Counted from the stretch's first letter, positions 7,787-16,036 are shown. The stretch is DNA of 50,721 nucleotides from Chlorobiaceae bacterium (GCA_013335115.1 JAAXWQ010000011.1:1-50721), one strand, 5' to 3'. Numbers and translations: made by a program. Notes: generated by a model from the letters alone, not told the origin.

Positions 7787-8974
7787 TTACAATGCCGAGC
7801 GTAACACCTCGACGATGTCTTCCTTTGTCATCGCCGGGCGACCGGGGAGCCGGCCCTCTGCGTCATGGGCGACGATGACGGTGTCCTCTGCATAGCGGGT
7901 GAGCAGGGTGTCGCCGATGCCGGCTTCATACAACTTGGTCGGGCAGCCGATCGAGCGAAGGAACTCCTCGAAGCGGTCGATGCCTTCGGCGATGGCGTCG
8001 GGGTCCTCAGGATGTTTCGGGGAGATCCCGAAGATTCGTTCGGCGAACTGGACAAACCGCGCAGGCCGCGTCCTGGCGGCGAACCGCATCCAGGCCGGGT
8101 TGACGATGGATAGCCCGGCGCCGTGGGCGATGTCGTGGTGGGCGGAGAGCACGTGCTCGATCATATGCACCGGATAGGGGCCGAAGGTGCCGACCTGCAC
8201 CCATCCGTTCAGGGCGACAACTGATGCCCACTGCACCTGTGCCCGGGCTTCGAGGTCGTTGCCGTTGGCGACGGCTTTTGGGCCCCACTCCATCGCCGTC
8301 ATGATCACCCCTTCGGCAAACCGGTCTTGAAGCGGTGTGCCGTCGACGCCGTTGAAGTAGGACTCGGTGACGTGGGTGATGAGATCGCAAACCCCGAAGG
8401 CGGTCTGGTTCGTCGGGACGCTCATGGTCAGCTCCGGGTCGACGATGGCGACTTTCGGGTAGAGGCAGGGCGCGGTGACGAACGATTTGAGGGTACTCTC
8501 TTCTTTGGTGATGACCGATCCGCAGTTCATCTCGGATCCGGTTGCGGCAAGTGTCGGCACGGTGATGATCGGCAGGGCCCGCTCGGGAAGGCGCCGGTTC
8601 TGCTGGCCATGGGGGAACATATCCCACAGGTCACCCTCGTAGAAGCTTGCTGCCGCCATGACTTTGGCCGCGTCCATGGTGCTGCCTCCGCCAAGCGCGA
8701 CGATGACGTCGCAGCCCTCTTTGCGGGCGATTTCCGCACCCCTTTCAACCGTAGAAAGTCGGGGATTGGGTTCCACGCCGGAGCATTCGGCTACCGAAAC
8801 ACCAGCTTCTTTCAAGCTCATGACTGCCCGATCGAAGGAGCCGTTCCGTTTCACGCTGCCGCCACCGGTGACAAGCAGGGCTTTGTTCCCGTATGCGGCA
8901 ACGGCCTTGCCGAGTCCTGAAATCGTGCCGGCGCCGAAGATGAGTTGTGTCGGATTGTGGAAGGTGAATTTCAT
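7787..8974 (-). CDS. Iron-containing alcohol dehydrogenase
   Basis: A 395-residue group III (Fe-dependent) alcohol dehydrogenase, probably an NADPH-dependent butanol dehydrogenase type enzyme reducing aldehydes to alcohols. It has the N-terminal IFGAGT and GGGS nucleotide-binding region (GGGSTMDAAK), TVPTLAATGSEMN, and the metal-ligand segment DLITHVTE plus EHVLSAHHDIAHG. Full length for the family. The ATG at 8974 (MKFTFHNPTQ) is chosen because caggag lies 8 nt upstream; the longer frame adds an unlikely extension. It is monocistronic, and no partner aldehyde dehydrogenase is nearby. Confidence 0.9.
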   Translation of the reverse strand: MKFTFHNPTQLIFGAGTISGLGKAVAAYGNKALLVTGGGSVKRNGSFDRAVMSLKEAGVSVAECSGVEPNPRLSTVERGAEIARKEGCDVIVALGGGSTMDAAKVMAAASFYEGDLWDMFPHGQQNRRLPERALPIITVPTLAATGSEMNCGSVITKEESTLKSFVTAPCLYPKVAIVDPELTMSVPTNQTAFGVCDLITHVTESYFNGVDGTPLQDRFAEGVIMTAMEWGPKAVANGNDLEARAQVQWASVVALNGWVQVGTFGPYPVHMIEHVLSAHHDIAHGAGLSIVNPAWMRFAARTRPARFVQFAERIFGISPKHPEDPDAIAEGIDRFEEFLRSIGCPTKLYEAGIGDTLLTRYAEDTVIVAHDAEGRLPGRPAMTKEDIVEVLRSAL

Positions 8975-9150
8975 GTCGATACTCCTGGTGAGATATTGTC
9001 GGTTGCCCATAAGGTATAATGAAACGGATTTTTCCTTACTCGCAAGCAGTACCTGAATCCGTAGTCATCGGGCGGGCAGGAATCTTCGCATGATTTACGG
9101 CTTTTGGGCAATATCCTGCGGAAGGGATGCCGATTTCCATTCGTCGAGGC

Positions 9151-9888
9151 TCAACCGATCCGGACGGCCTCGGCGGCGACATGTCCGGCGAGCCTGGTGA
9201 CGAAGGTTTTCAGGTTGGTCAGCGAGGAGATTGAGGAGTATTTGCCTGAAAAAGCGGCATTCCTTGGGGTCGATATGACGGCCGCCGCCGTGTAGAGTTG
9301 CTCCCTGACCAGCTTTTGGCAGAACAGGTCGTAACGTTGCAGGTAAGAGACGCCTTTGAACTCTTCGGAAATGGGGAAGTGCAGGGATTTTTCCTTTACC
9401 GGCGCATAGGATTCAGTGGCGTCCTCGACCACGATCAGCCATCCGAGGAAAGGCCGGGGCTGTTTGCCAAAGCTCCCGTCACGGTAGGCGATCCAGAAGT
9501 CGTGTGCGTTGCCGACGGCCTGTTCGATGCGGCTGTTGAAATTGTTGCCGAACGAGGGGCCGATCTGGCTTTTCAGTTCGATCGCCGCGATGAGCTGGCC
9601 TTTGTGGATGACCAGGAGATCCCAGAACTTGGTCGGCCTGAAGAAGCCGGGCAGGGTCAGCGACCCGCTTTTCCGATGGATTTCAGCGTCACCGAGGCCG
9701 TTGGACCTGACGATGTCCAGCATCAGCGCCAGGAATCCGTCCATGTTCTTTCCGGGTTTAGGGATTGCGCATTCATCCTCCGTATGCCCCACTTCACGGT
9801 GTTTCCTGATGGTGGCGTCACGGTTTCCCCAGAACGCCCGGATCGCATCGAGCGACTTGTTCTCGTAATCGGCGAGGTTTATGGCCAT
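9151..9888 (-). CDS. PaeR7I/XhoI-family type II restriction endonuclease
   Basis: A 245-residue protein that matches the PaeR7I (XhoI isoschizomer, CTCGAG) family along its length: [50 protein letters not shown] and [12 protein letters not shown]. The Asp of FWDLL and the E-x-K of IELKS form the PD-(D/E)xK nuclease site and are intact. The start at 9888 ([10 protein letters not shown]) is the family-like one. No DNA methyltransferase lies in this window although PaeR7I genes are normally linked to one, and CTCGAG sites occur here (for example 3345, 5142, 15822, 23447, 49418). Either a methylase lies elsewhere or the enzyme is silent. Confidence 0.85.
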   Translation of the reverse strand: MAINLADYENKSLDAIRAFWGNRDATIRKHREVGHTEDECAIPKPGKNMDGFLALMLDIVRSNGLGDAEIHRKSGSLTLPGFFRPTKFWDLLVIHKGQLIAAIELKSQIGPSFGNNFNSRIEQAVGNAHDFWIAYRDGSFGKQPRPFLGWLIVVEDATESYAPVKEKSLHFPISEEFKGVSYLQRYDLFCQKLVREQLYTAAAVISTPRNAAFSGKYSSISSLTNLKTFVTRLAGHVAAEAVRIG

Positions 9889-9939
9889 GATATTGCTCCG
9901 TTGCACTGGGGTGGATGATTGACGAGGTGACGGGTAAGG

Positions 9940-9970
9940 AAAAAGCCGCTCCTTTATCGAGCGGCTTTTT
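9940..9970 (-). terminator. Bidirectional rho-independent terminator
   Basis: A perfect 12-bp stem, 9940-9951 with 9959-9970, with A's on one side and T's on the other (aaaaagccgctc / gagcggcttttt) and a 7-nt loop. It separates the PII gene from the restriction enzyme gene, both on the minus strand, so it most likely ends amt-PII transcription. Confidence 0.85.
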
Positions 9971-10090
9971 CGTCGGGTTTTATGGAGAGCGTTTGCAGGA
10001 GTCCGGTTTCCGACGGCTTGCATCCCTTGAAGCCGAAGTTCCCTCCGGCACGATCCGGACGATGCTGGCCGCGGAATGATCCATTCCGGG

Positions 10091-10438
10091 TTAATCCTTG
10101 TTGTACATGGATTCGTCGCCGCTCTCCCTGGTCCGGATACGGTAGGATTCGTCGATAGTCCAGACGAAGATCTTGCCGTCACCGACTTCGCCGGTATAGG
10201 CCGTATTCAGCAGGCAGTCGACCGTTTTGCGGAGATTGATGTCGCGGACGACGATCGAGAGCTGCACACGCTGGATGAAATCGGTATCCGATGAGCCTCG
10301 GAACACATTTTTCTTTTTCTTTTCGTTGCCGACGCCGTAGCAGTCGGTGTAGGAGAAAAAGTCGATGTCGATATCGTGGAGGGCCTTTTTGACCTCCTCG
10401 AATTTCGAACGTCGTATGATCGCTTCTATTTTTTTCAT
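10091..10438 (-). CDS. PII-family nitrogen regulatory protein, atypical T-loop
   Basis: A 115-residue PII signal protein; these bind ATP/ADP and 2-oxoglutarate and often block the ammonium channel. It begins [20 protein letters not shown] and has the C-signature [12 protein letters not shown] (B-loop). The T-loop region reads [15 protein letters not shown] and lacks the usual Tyr51 in its RG-E-Y context, so uridylylation by GlnD is unlikely. The position downstream of amt on the same strand points to a GlnK-like role as channel gatekeeper. There is a 117-bp gap to amt containing a 13-bp hairpin. The ribosome site is weak, which may reflect translational control or coupling. Confidence 0.9.
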   Translation of the reverse strand: MKKIEAIIRRSKFEEVKKALHDIDIDFFSYTDCYGVGNEKKKKNVFRGSSDTDFIQRVQLSIVVRDINLRKTVDCLLNTAYTGEVGDGKIFVWTIDESYRIRTRESGDESMYNKD

Positions 10439-10476
10439 GATTGACAATGTTTTGGTTGTTTGATGCTCACAGGAAT

Positions 10477-10528
10477 ATGGCCGGCAGCTCCTCATCAATG
10501 ATACTACATTCCGACAGCTGCCGGCCAT
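10477..10528 (-). promoter_or_regulatory. Long hairpin between amt and the PII gene
   Basis: Arms 10477-10489 (atggccggcagct) and 10516-10528 are perfectly complementary over 13 bp with a 26-nt loop. There is no U-run, so it is not a simple terminator. In the amt-PII transcript it could act as a processing or 3'-stabilising structure, or an attenuator, setting the ratio of channel to PII. Confidence 0.6.
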
Positions 10529-10555
10529 CCCCATTTATTGCACAGGTGATTGTCC

Positions 10556-12037
10556 TCAGCCGTTGTAGGCTTCAGCACCGTGTTCGAACACGTCGAGGCC
10601 GCCGGCACCGGTTTCGCCCTCGGGCTCGACACGCAGCTTGAACGGATAGGGCAGCGCGTTGATCGCATACATGATGACCATGGCCACGACGAAGGTGGTG
10701 ATGCCGATGATTGCGTTGCCGGTCACCTGGGCAAGGAAGACGTTCCAGCCGCCGCCGTAGAAGAGGCCTGCGACAGGAGCCGCGTTGTCAGGACCAAGGG
10801 GCGTTGCGGCGCCGTACTGGCCGGTGGCGAAGAGGCCGATGGCCCAAGTCCCGAAGATCCCGTTCAGGCCGTGGACCGGGAATGCTCCAACCGGGTCGTC
10901 GATGCGCAGGTACTCAAGCAGGTAGATGCCGAAGAAGACGATGGCGCCGGCGATGAGGCCGATGATGATCGATCCGAACGGCGACACCCAGTAGCAGGGG
11001 GCCGTGATGGCGACCAGGCCGCCCAAAAGGCCGTTGACCGTGAAGCCGACGTCGAACTTGCCCTTGAACGATCCCGCGTAATAAGCAAGGATCATGGCGC
11101 TGAGCGCTCCTGCACAGGCGGCGAGGGTCGTGTTGGCAGCCACGCGGCCGATGCCGACGGCATCCATCGCGGAGAGCGTGCTGCCCGGGTTGAAGCCGTA
11201 CCAGCCAAACCACAGCAGGAATGCGCCCGTTACGGCAACCGGCAGGTTGTGGGCCGCCGGAAGTCCACCACGTGCCTTGTCATCCCTGAGGAAGACGCGG
11301 CCGATGCGTGGGCCGAGCACGATGGAACCGGCCAGCGAAACGACACCGCCGATGGTGTGGACGACCGTCGAGCCTGCGAAGTCCCTGAACGGGTTGCCCA
11401 GTTGGGGCAGGAAGTGGCCGGGGGTGCCCATGGTGACGAGGAAGCCGTCCGGACCCCATGCCCAGTGACCGATGATCGGGTAGATGAATGCCGTCACGAA
11501 GATACTGTAGATGATGTCACCACGGAAGCTGGTGCGTCCGATCATGGCGCCGGAGGTGATCGTCGACGCGGTATCGGCAAAGGCAAACTGGAAGACCCAG
11601 TGGGCCAGCAGCGCAACGCCGGTCGTGCCGTAAGTCTCGGGCGCTCCCTGCAGGAAGAACCATTTCTGCCCGATGAACCCGTTGCCTTCGCTGAACATGA
11701 AGGCATATCCGATCGCCCAGAAAGAGATGCCGCAGATGGCGGTGTCGAGGGCGCATTCGATCAGTACGTTTACTGCCTCGCGCTTCCTGGCGAAGCCTGC
11801 TTCAAGCATGACGAAGCCAGCTTGCATGCCGAACACCAGGGCGGCGGCCACCAGCGTCCAGACCGTGTTGAGCGCGTTGATCATGTTCGTTTCGGCGGGC
11901 GTATACGTTACGGCCGCCTCAACCGGGTTGCCGACCACGCCGGAGAGCATGTTCATTGCTCCGAGTACCAGCAGGAGCCCGAGGATCTTGCCTGAGAAGA
12001 TGCTCAGCCCGAGTTTCCAGTTGATTGGTTTTGACAT
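10556..12037 (-). CDS. amt: Ammonium transporter Amt
   Basis: A 493-residue Amt/MEP/Rh-family ammonium channel of the inner membrane. After an N-terminal hydrophobic leader it has eleven or so membrane helices. Family signatures are present: VMLEAGFARKREAVN with the recognition Asp region after it, FADTASTITSGAM, the first pore His in GSTVVHTIGGV, the long signature after DDKARGGLPAAHN, and the second pore His in FPVHGLNGIFG. ATG 12037 (MSKPINWKLG) is chosen since aggga lies 5 nt before it; the longer frame has no support. It is paired with the downstream PII gene. Expression is probably nitrogen-controlled, but no sigma-54 or NtrC site was recognised. Confidence 0.93.
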   Translation of the reverse strand: MSKPINWKLGLSIFSGKILGLLLVLGAMNMLSGVVGNPVEAAVTYTPAETNMINALNTVWTLVAAALVFGMQAGFVMLEAGFARKREAVNVLIECALDTAICGISFWAIGYAFMFSEGNGFIGQKWFFLQGAPETYGTTGVALLAHWVFQFAFADTASTITSGAMIGRTSFRGDIIYSIFVTAFIYPIIGHWAWGPDGFLVTMGTPGHFLPQLGNPFRDFAGSTVVHTIGGVVSLAGSIVLGPRIGRVFLRDDKARGGLPAAHNLPVAVTGAFLLWFGWYGFNPGSTLSAMDAVGIGRVAANTTLAACAGALSAMILAYYAGSFKGKFDVGFTVNGLLGGLVAITAPCYWVSPFGSIIIGLIAGAIVFFGIYLLEYLRIDDPVGAFPVHGLNGIFGTWAIGLFATGQYGAATPLGPDNAAPVAGLFYGGGWNVFLAQVTGNAIIGITTFVVAMVIMYAINALPYPFKLRVEPEGETGAGGLDVFEHGAEAYNG

Positions 12038-12563
12038 GTTTTCCCTGATTCGGGAAAAATGCCCGCCCCTTCCAGGGCTGATGGTTACAGGTTTCATGGT
12101 GTTACTGTTTTATGATTGACGATACGGATTGAAAGATTTTGTCGGACATTCTGACTGGGTGGTTCGGCTCGGGAGCGTTATTGTCATAAAGAATTAAGTA
12201 TCTGCCGTAATCTGGTGAATAAAATTAATAAAAATACAAAAAATAGGTAATTATTTAATGATAAACCTGATGATGCCCTGGTGATGTCGAGGCGACAAGT
12301 GCGTATTGCCAAAATAGTTTAGGTAGGGATGGGGTTTGAAGGGATGGACCCTGAAGGCGGTAAATGTCTTGGAATGAAAATTTTCGCCGTACTTGACTAT
12401 ATTTGTTACGTGCCTGTCCGCCAGTTTTTCTGGTTGCAGGGCAGGAGAGGTGGGTAGGGATTTGGAAGGTGTGCAGGCATGAATGCCTGTCCATTGTTTT
12501 TTATAGTGGTTCCTGCTATGATGGCCTGCCTGCCTCGGAATACCTTAAAAGCTTTTAATAAGG
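12038..12563. other. Intergenic region between divergent amt and DUF2127 gene
   Basis: About 525 bp, AT-rich near 12190-12260, holding the promoters of two divergent units. A 7-bp palindrome lies at 12474-12489 (caggcat ga atgcctg). Near 12543-12563 is an A/T-symmetric stretch (ccttaaaagcttttaataagg). No gene, sigma-54 box or tRNA was seen. Confidence 0.4.
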
Positions 12564-13049
12564 ATGAATACCACTATTGGTGGTCTGAGGGCCATAGCCA
12601 TGTTCGAGGCAGCCAAAGGGCTTCTGGTGCTGATGATCTGCCTGGCACTGTTTGCGCTGTTCCATGGTGGCACGCCAGTGACGGTGGCTCTGCTCGTCCG
12701 TCAACTCCCGTTCGACCCTGCAAGGCATTTTCCGAAAATATTCGGCATGGTCTCGGCTGGCATCAGCTCCGGCCAGCTCCATCTGCTCGTCATGATTGCG
12801 TTGCTCTACACGGTCATGAGGTTCGTTGAAGCCTATGGACTCTGGTTCGCCAGGAGTTGGGCCGAGTGGTTTGCCCTGGTGAGCTGCAGCGCCTTCCTGC
12901 CGATCGAGTTTTATGAGCTTGCCATGGGGGTGACCTGGATCAAGCTCGGGTTTTTGTCGGCAAACCTTGCCATCGTGTCTTACATTGCCTATGTGCTCAA
13001 GAAAAAAAGGAGTGTCCGCCGAATCAACGAGGGGGGGGCAGGAACTTGA
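12564..13049 (+). CDS. DUF2127 membrane protein
   Basis: A 161-residue integral membrane protein with about four helices that matches DUF2127: it opens LRAIAMFEAAKGLLVL and contains the conserved YTVMRFVEAYGLWFARSWAEW and LPIEFYEL. Function is unknown. The ATG lies almost against its aagg, so initiation may be weak; an alternative is Met13. A run of eight G's (13031-13038) sits just before the stop and could vary by slippage. It precedes the ECF sigma gene by 39 bp and may head that operon. Confidence 0.75.
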   Translation: MNTTIGGLRAIAMFEAAKGLLVLMICLALFALFHGGTPVTVALLVRQLPFDPARHFPKIFGMVSAGISSGQLHLLVMIALLYTVMRFVEAYGLWFARSWAEWFALVSCSAFLPIEFYELAMGVTWIKLGFLSANLAIVSYIAYVLKKKRSVRRINEGGAGT

Positions 13050-13088
13050 TCGTTGATGCAGTTTCGGCATTTTGAATAAGGCGCTATT

Positions 13089-13670
13089 ATGCCAACCGAT
13101 TCCGGAAAACAGCTGAAACATACCTGCAGCGACCAGGAACTGGTTGTCCGCGCCCTTGAGGACAAGCAAGGATTTGCTGCGCTCGTGCGTCGATACGAGG
13201 CACCGCTCATGCGTTATATCTCCCGGCTGGGATGCAGGAACACCGCGTCGGCCAAGGACCTGCTTCAGGAGATCTTCATCAAGACCTACATTCACCTGAA
13301 CGATTACGATCACTCGTTCTCCTTCTCTTCGTGGATCTACCGGATTGCCCACAACGAAATAATCAGTTTTTTTCGAAAGGAAAAGGTCCGCCCATCCGTA
13401 TTAGACAGGGAGACGGACCTGTTCCTGCTTGAAAACCTGGTCAGCGACCTCGGTGCAGACGGTCCCGGACACCACAGACATGGTCCCGAGGATGTCCAGG
13501 GCGCGGTCGACTCGCTTGATTCGAAATACAGGGAAGTGATCGTCCTGAAGTTTTTCGAAGGGAAATCCTACGAAGAGATCTCTGACATCCTTCTGATGCC
13601 GGAGGGAACCGTGGCGACGTTGATCAACCGCGCCAAGAAGAAAATGAAAAGCATCCTGGAAAAGGCATAG
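13089..13670 (+). CDS. ECF-type RNA polymerase sigma factor
   Basis: A 193-residue group 4 (ECF) sigma factor. Region 2 runs from about residue 25 to 95 (ALVRRYEAPLMRYISRLG, DLLQEIFIKTY, FSSWIYRIAHNEIISFFRKE). Region 4 has the helix-turn-helix from about 135 (DSLDSKYREVIVLKFFEGKS, YEEISDILLMPEGTVATLIN). The linker is His/Gly-rich. It should direct polymerase to envelope-stress type promoters. The next gene, 11 bp downstream, codes for a membrane protein and is the natural candidate for an anti-sigma factor, though no known anti-sigma fold (ZAS/RskA) was recognised. Confidence 0.9.
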   Translation: MPTDSGKQLKHTCSDQELVVRALEDKQGFAALVRRYEAPLMRYISRLGCRNTASAKDLLQEIFIKTYIHLNDYDHSFSFSSWIYRIAHNEIISFFRKEKVRPSVLDRETDLFLLENLVSDLGADGPGHHRHGPEDVQGAVDSLDSKYREVIVLKFFEGKSYEEISDILLMPEGTVATLINRAKKKMKSILEKA

Positions 13671-13681
13671 CAGCAGCACGA

Positions 13682-14485
13682 ATGGTACCGTTCAGTCCCG
13701 ATTTGATACTCGATGAAATCGAAAAGCGGAAGGTTGTCCCGATTCCCCGTTGGCATTTCCTGATGCGGCGCGCCGTTTTCTGGACTCTGGCCGTTATTTC
13801 AGTCATCACCGGAAGCCTTTCCATGGCTACCGCGATCTACGTTTTCCTCGATCACGATTTCCTGGTTGACCAGGCACGGATTACCCGTTTCCTCGCCCAA
13901 CAGCCCCTTGTCGATGATATCATTGACAGCATTCCCTATCTCTGGTTGACCGCCCTCCTGCTTTTCACGCTCGCGGCCTACTATGGCGTCAGGCATACCC
14001 GAAAGGGATACCGCTACCCGATGCTTCGCGTCATCGGCGGTTCACTGCTGCTGAGCCTTGCCCTGAGTGGCTTCATGAACCTGTTCGACGTCGGGCAGAT
14101 CATCCACCGCAACCTTATCGAGAATGTCCGTGGATACGACCATCTTGTGTATGCCAACGAGCAACGCTGGACCCAGGCCAGGAAGGGATGGCTCGGGGGA
14201 AAGGTGGTCCGCCTGGATGCGTTTCGGCATGCGCTGGTCGTGATGGATTACAAGAAACGCGTATGGACGGTCGATATCGCCGATACCGACGTGAACCCGG
14301 GGACCCGGATACTCCCGGGCAAATACATCAAGATCACCGGCGTGAAAACCGGTCAGCTTGGGTTCAGGGCATCCTCCATCCAGGCGTGGGAAAAGAAGTA
14401 TGACAAGCGTCTCTCCACGGCGCACGGCGCTGCGGCAACTCCTTCCGACACCCTCCCCAAAACGGCACCGGCAATGTCGCGATAG
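13682..14485 (+). CDS. Membrane protein downstream of ECF sigma, possible regulator
   Basis: A 267-residue protein with a short cytoplasmic N-terminus (about 30 residues, then IPRWHFLMRRAVFW), three membrane helices (about 30-55, 80-105, 110-130) and a soluble C-terminal part of about 130 residues. That part includes GWLGGKVVRLDAF, HALVVMDYKKRVWTVDIAD and PGKYIKITGVKTGQLGF, reminiscent of a small OB-like beta barrel. I recall similar proteins following ECF sigma genes in other bacteria. A role as anti-sigma or membrane sensor is inferred only from position. There is no Shine-Dalgarno, so translation is probably coupled to the sigma gene. A terminator follows. Confidence 0.7.
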   Translation: MVPFSPDLILDEIEKRKVVPIPRWHFLMRRAVFWTLAVISVITGSLSMATAIYVFLDHDFLVDQARITRFLAQQPLVDDIIDSIPYLWLTALLLFTLAAYYGVRHTRKGYRYPMLRVIGGSLLLSLALSGFMNLFDVGQIIHRNLIENVRGYDHLVYANEQRWTQARKGWLGGKVVRLDAFRHALVVMDYKKRVWTVDIADTDVNPGTRILPGKYIKITGVKTGQLGFRASSIQAWEKKYDKRLSTAHGAAATPSDTLPKTAPAMSR

Positions 14486-14525
14486 AAGCAGGTCTTGCCG
14501 TCAATTGCGGTGCTTTTCGAAGAAT

Positions 14526-14548
14526 CCGGATCTTATCCGGCCTTTTTT
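14526..14548 (+). terminator. Rho-independent terminator after sigma operon
   Basis: Stem ccggat / atccgg (14526-14531, 14535-14540) with a 3-nt loop and six T's at 14543-14548. It separates the ECF sigma unit from the next promoter. Confidence 0.65.
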
Positions 14549-14555
14549 GGGAAAA

Positions 14556-14599
14556 TTTTAACAATCATTAAGCAGGCTTTAAGAATCCTGGGCTATTAT
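14556..14599 (+). promoter_or_regulatory. PmrA-box-like direct repeat (site A) and -10
   Basis: Hexamers attaag (14567-14572) and tttaag (14578-14583) are spaced exactly 11 bp start to start; an imperfect third (ttttaa) lies at 14556. They fit the PmrA/QseB pattern HTTAAK-N5-HTTAAK. A good -10, tattat, is at 14594-14599, 10 nt after the last half-site, as expected for an OmpR-family activator replacing the -35 element. It should drive the DUF1566 gene, giving a leader of about 160 nt. Confidence 0.65.
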
Positions 14600-14764
14600 G
14601 GTTGAAGTCGGCCTGGTAGGCATCCATGGCCGGCCTCATCAGCATCGGGATTCATGGCCGTGTCACGACCGATAGACCCGTTTTTGCCGGGTTGACGGTC
14701 ACGGTTCACGTCTTGGGTTCCCCTTGATTTTCGCTAACGAAAAACTGACAAAAGGAGACAACTC

Positions 14765-15292
14765 ATGAAAAGATCGAAGAACCATTCCATTTCCAGGGTA
14801 CGAAAGGTGCTTGCCGGATTCGTGCTTGTTTGTTCGGTTATCGCCCCTCTCGGGGTTTCGACCGGGTATGCTGCCGATGCTTCTGCGACGGGGGCCGGTG
14901 CCGCGACCTTCCTGAGAATCGGCGATACCCATGCAGGGGGAAAGGTGGCTTACATTTTCAGGCAGGGTGAGCGCGGTTATGTCGCAGGCCAGGTACATGG
15001 CCTCGTCGCCGCAAACGAGGATCTTGCCGCTGCCAGCTGGGCAAGCGCCATAAAATCCTGCAAGGAGTATCGGGCCGGCGGTTTCGAAGACTGGCGGCTG
15101 CCGAGCAAGGTGGAACTTGACAAACTGTTTGAAAGCCGGCTCGCCATCGGCAATTTCAAGGAACGCAACTACTACTGGTCCTCCACGGAGAGCGACAGGA
15201 ATGATGCCTGGGACCTGAGCTTCCGCAACGGCAACCACAACCTCGGGTACAAACTTGAGTACAACAACGTTCGGCCGGTCAGGACTTTTTAA
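14765..15292 (+). CDS. Exported DUF1566 (C-type lectin-like) protein
   Basis: A 175-residue exported protein: signal peptide at 1-37 ending GYAA, then a DUF1566/Lcl domain with GFEDWRLPSKVELDKLF, YYWSSTES, WDLSFRNGN and a terminal NNVRPVRTF. This domain is related to the C-type lectin/FGE fold and binds ligands at the surface. The C-terminus, Asn- and Tyr-rich and ending VRPVR, is like the variable region of diversity-generating retroelement target proteins; no reverse transcriptase is in this window. aaaggag precedes the ATG. Site A lies upstream and a structured GC-rich tail follows. Confidence 0.85.
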   Translation: MKRSKNHSISRVRKVLAGFVLVCSVIAPLGVSTGYAADASATGAGAATFLRIGDTHAGGKVAYIFRQGERGYVAGQVHGLVAANEDLAAASWASAIKSCKEYRAGGFEDWRLPSKVELDKLFESRLAIGNFKERNYYWSSTESDRNDAWDLSFRNGNHNLGYKLEYNNVRPVRTF

Positions 15293-15398
15293 GGGTCTAA
15301 GGGAGGAGCGGGATGGTTTAGTGCCGCAGGGGGCGGTACCTCCCGTCGATCTCCTGAGGCCCGGCGGCAAGGATCGGCAGTCCACTCCTCCTGACTTT
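15293..15398 (+). other. Structured GC-rich tail of the DUF1566 gene
   Basis: After the stop, a ggaggag word near 15301 is complementary to ctcctcc near 15385, closing a loop of about 75 nt rich in short G/C arms, followed by a T6 run. It could be a terminator or a folded 3' UTR. If the upstream gene is a retroelement target, this is where a homing-initiation sequence and cruciform would lie. Confidence 0.4.
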
Positions 15399-15437
15399 TT
15401 TAACCGGAATTTAATTCAGGGCTAAGCTTCATTTAAG
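15399..15437 (+). promoter_or_regulatory. PmrA-box-like array (site B, four half-sites)
   Basis: Hexamers at 15399 (tttaac), 15410 (tttaat), 15421 (gctaag) and 15432 (tttaag) fall on an exact 11-bp period. The best -10 candidate is tacctt at 15449. The array lies 63 bp before the DUF4405 gene and so before the response regulator and kinase genes, suggesting autoregulation of the two-component system. Confidence 0.65.
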
Positions 15438-15500
15438 GGTTGCGGGACTACCTTCTGTCTTGCAAGAACCACACTTCCTTAAGACAAAACCTGACACACC

Positions 15501-16025
15501 ATGGGCACATCCCTGAAAACGTGGGCGACGCCGATAGCCATCGGATCATTTATCATTTCGGCAGTTACCGGTCTCCTGATTTTTTTTGATATTGAAATCG
15601 GAGCAATCGAGCCGGTGCATCGCTGGCTCAGCTGGCTGCTTCTTGGGGGCATCGGCCTGCATACGCTGTCCAACTGGAAGCCGTTTGCCGCATATTTTTC
15701 CAGGAAACCGGCTCTGGCCGTGATGGGGCTGGCATTGGTCGTCACCGGAGCCTCCATGTTGCCGGTTTTCGGTGAGGAGGAGGAGGAGGGCAAGCGAGGC
15801 GGTATGGCGGCTGTCCAGGCCCTCGAGTCGGCGTCGCTTGCAACCGTGGCCCTCGTCGTGAAGGCCCCGTCCGGAGAGCTGATTGCACGACTTGGATCCC
15901 AAGGCATCAAGGTCGACGATCCAGCCCGGAGCATTGCGGAGATAGCCCGGATGAACGGAAAAGAGGGCAGGGACGTACTCGGCGTCGTGCTTGGCGACCG
16001 GGGTGAGGCCGGGGAAGCTCATTAA
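15501..16025 (+). CDS. DUF4405-like membrane protein, probable haem-binding
   Basis: A 174-residue protein with three membrane helices in residues 8-92 and a soluble tail. The paired histidines in VHRWLSWLLLGGIGLHTLSN fit DUF4405, a cytochrome b-like family in which such His residues can hold haem. An acidic run (EEEEE) follows TM3. The tail (about 105-174) has KAPSGELIARLGSQGIKV, like small domains found near cytochrome genes. It lies between site B and the response regulator, so it may feed redox information to the kinase or pass electrons to the cytochromes downstream. No clear ribosome site is seen. Confidence 0.7.
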   Translation: MGTSLKTWATPIAIGSFIISAVTGLLIFFDIEIGAIEPVHRWLSWLLLGGIGLHTLSNWKPFAAYFSRKPALAVMGLALVVTGASMLPVFGEEEEEGKRGGMAAVQALESASLATVALVVKAPSGELIARLGSQGIKVDDPARSIAEIARMNGKEGRDVLGVVLGDRGEAGEAH

Positions 16026-16036
16026 CCTGAGGCTGC

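Noticed and set aside
8327-8920. Long plus-strand frame opposite the alcohol dehydrogenase
   Set aside because: Antisense shadow of a clear dehydrogenase; high GC third positions leave the opposite strand open.
10550-11995. 481-codon plus-strand frame opposite amt
   Set aside because: Low-complexity Asp/Glu/Arg/Gly composition typical of an antisense shadow; amt is unmistakable on the other strand.
12038-12563. Sigma-54 promoter for amt
   Set aside because: No GG-N10-GC element at a suitable distance could be found by eye.
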